DNA of 37,385 nucleotides from Gemmatimonadota bacterium (GTDB lineage Bacteria; Gemmatimonadota; Gemmatimonadetes; Longimicrobiales; Gaopeijiaceae): NCBI GenBank assembly GCA_003562075.1, contig PWWP01000054.1, positions 1 to 37,385 of the forward strand, read 5' to 3'. Shown piece by piece: positions 36,992 to 37,385 of this stretch (position 1 is its first letter; each line of letters starts with the position of its first letter). The notes under the pieces were generated by a model. It saw only the letters and a program-made list of their open reading frames with translations, ran no database searches and was not told where the DNA came from. The position numbers and the translations under genes were made by a program.

Positions 36992-37385
36992 GTGAGTCCC
37001 TTAACTTTCATCGCCGTCCTCTCCCTCGTTCTTCCCACCGGGGACCTCCAGACTGCCGGCACGTCGGCTTTCTCGCCGGATACGGTCGTGTCTCCACCCG
37101 AGGGCCCGACGACCGCCTTTTTCCAGTCAGGAAGCTCCGAGGTTGTCTCCATCAGGGTCTCAGTCCCCCTGGAGGAGACGGTTGAAGAAGCCGGAACCGC
37201 CCAGATCCTCCGGATACAAGCGGAGGGTCGAATGTCTTCCCTGGCCGATCGGATCGGTGCCGATGCCCAGGTCCACCGCACCTCCAGAGCTATGGTCTAC
37301 CAGGTCTCCGGCTCTGTCCAGGATCTGGACTTCCTGGGCTGGATCCTTCGAACCGGCCTGGCTGCCCCCGATGAGAGCCAGTTCG
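36992..37385 (+). CDS. Partial CDS at right edge, possible M16-like non-catalytic peptidase-family protein
   Basis: Not in ORF track (no stop in window). GTG-start frame: VSPLTFIAVLSLVLPTGDLQTAG...VVSIRVSVPLEETVEEAGTAQILRIQAEGRMSSLADRIGADAQVHRTSRAMVYQVSGSVQDLDFLGWILRTGLAAPDESQF, M16-like in pattern but without HxxEH. Confidence 0.45.
   Translation, partial: MSPLTFIAVLSLVLPTGDLQTAGTSAFSPDTVVSPPEGPTTAFFQSGSSEVVSIRVSVPLEETVEEAGTAQILRIQAEGRMSSLADRIGADAQVHRTSRAMVYQVSGSVQDLDFLGWILRTGLAAPDESQF

Overview
High-GC bacterial chromosomal window dominated by a type VI secretion system (T6SS) locus, about 1-27.1 kb. Minus-strand arm, in transcription order from 12.9 kb leftward: tssB, tssC, hcp, impE/tagJ, tssA, tssE, tssF, tssG, tssH(clpV), then a CsgG-like TPR lipoprotein gene that runs off the left edge. 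Plus-strand parts: tssK1; then, divergent from a minus-strand gene of unknown function, tssK2, tssL, tssM, a PrcB-like lipoprotein, a PpkA-type kinase, a PP2C phosphatase and an FHA-TM-trypsin-like protease. A second CsgG-like gene converges on the right end. The rest looks like ordinary chromosome: SDR, MFS transporter, REC + degenerate PIG-L fusion, LOG-family protein, accA, PSP1/RicT-like, metG, M23 peptidase and an M16-like partial ORF. No VgrG, PAAR or recognisable TssJ is visible. Main candidates for something undescribed: (i) a 598-aa membrane protein (14637-16433, minus) with a degenerate kinase N-lobe-like N-terminus, a long Pro-rich linker with five spaced '[PS]GEFT[QR]LFxAV'-type motifs and a C-terminal TM helix; (ii) the FHA-TM-protease, which could link cytoplasmic Thr phosphorylation to periplasmic proteolysis; (iii) two tssK paralogs on either side of gene (i); (iv) a PrcB-like lipoprotein and CsgG-like proteins in a locus without TssJ; (v) a REC-PIG-L fusion that has lost the metal-binding motif. 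All calls come from reading the sequence; no database search was run.
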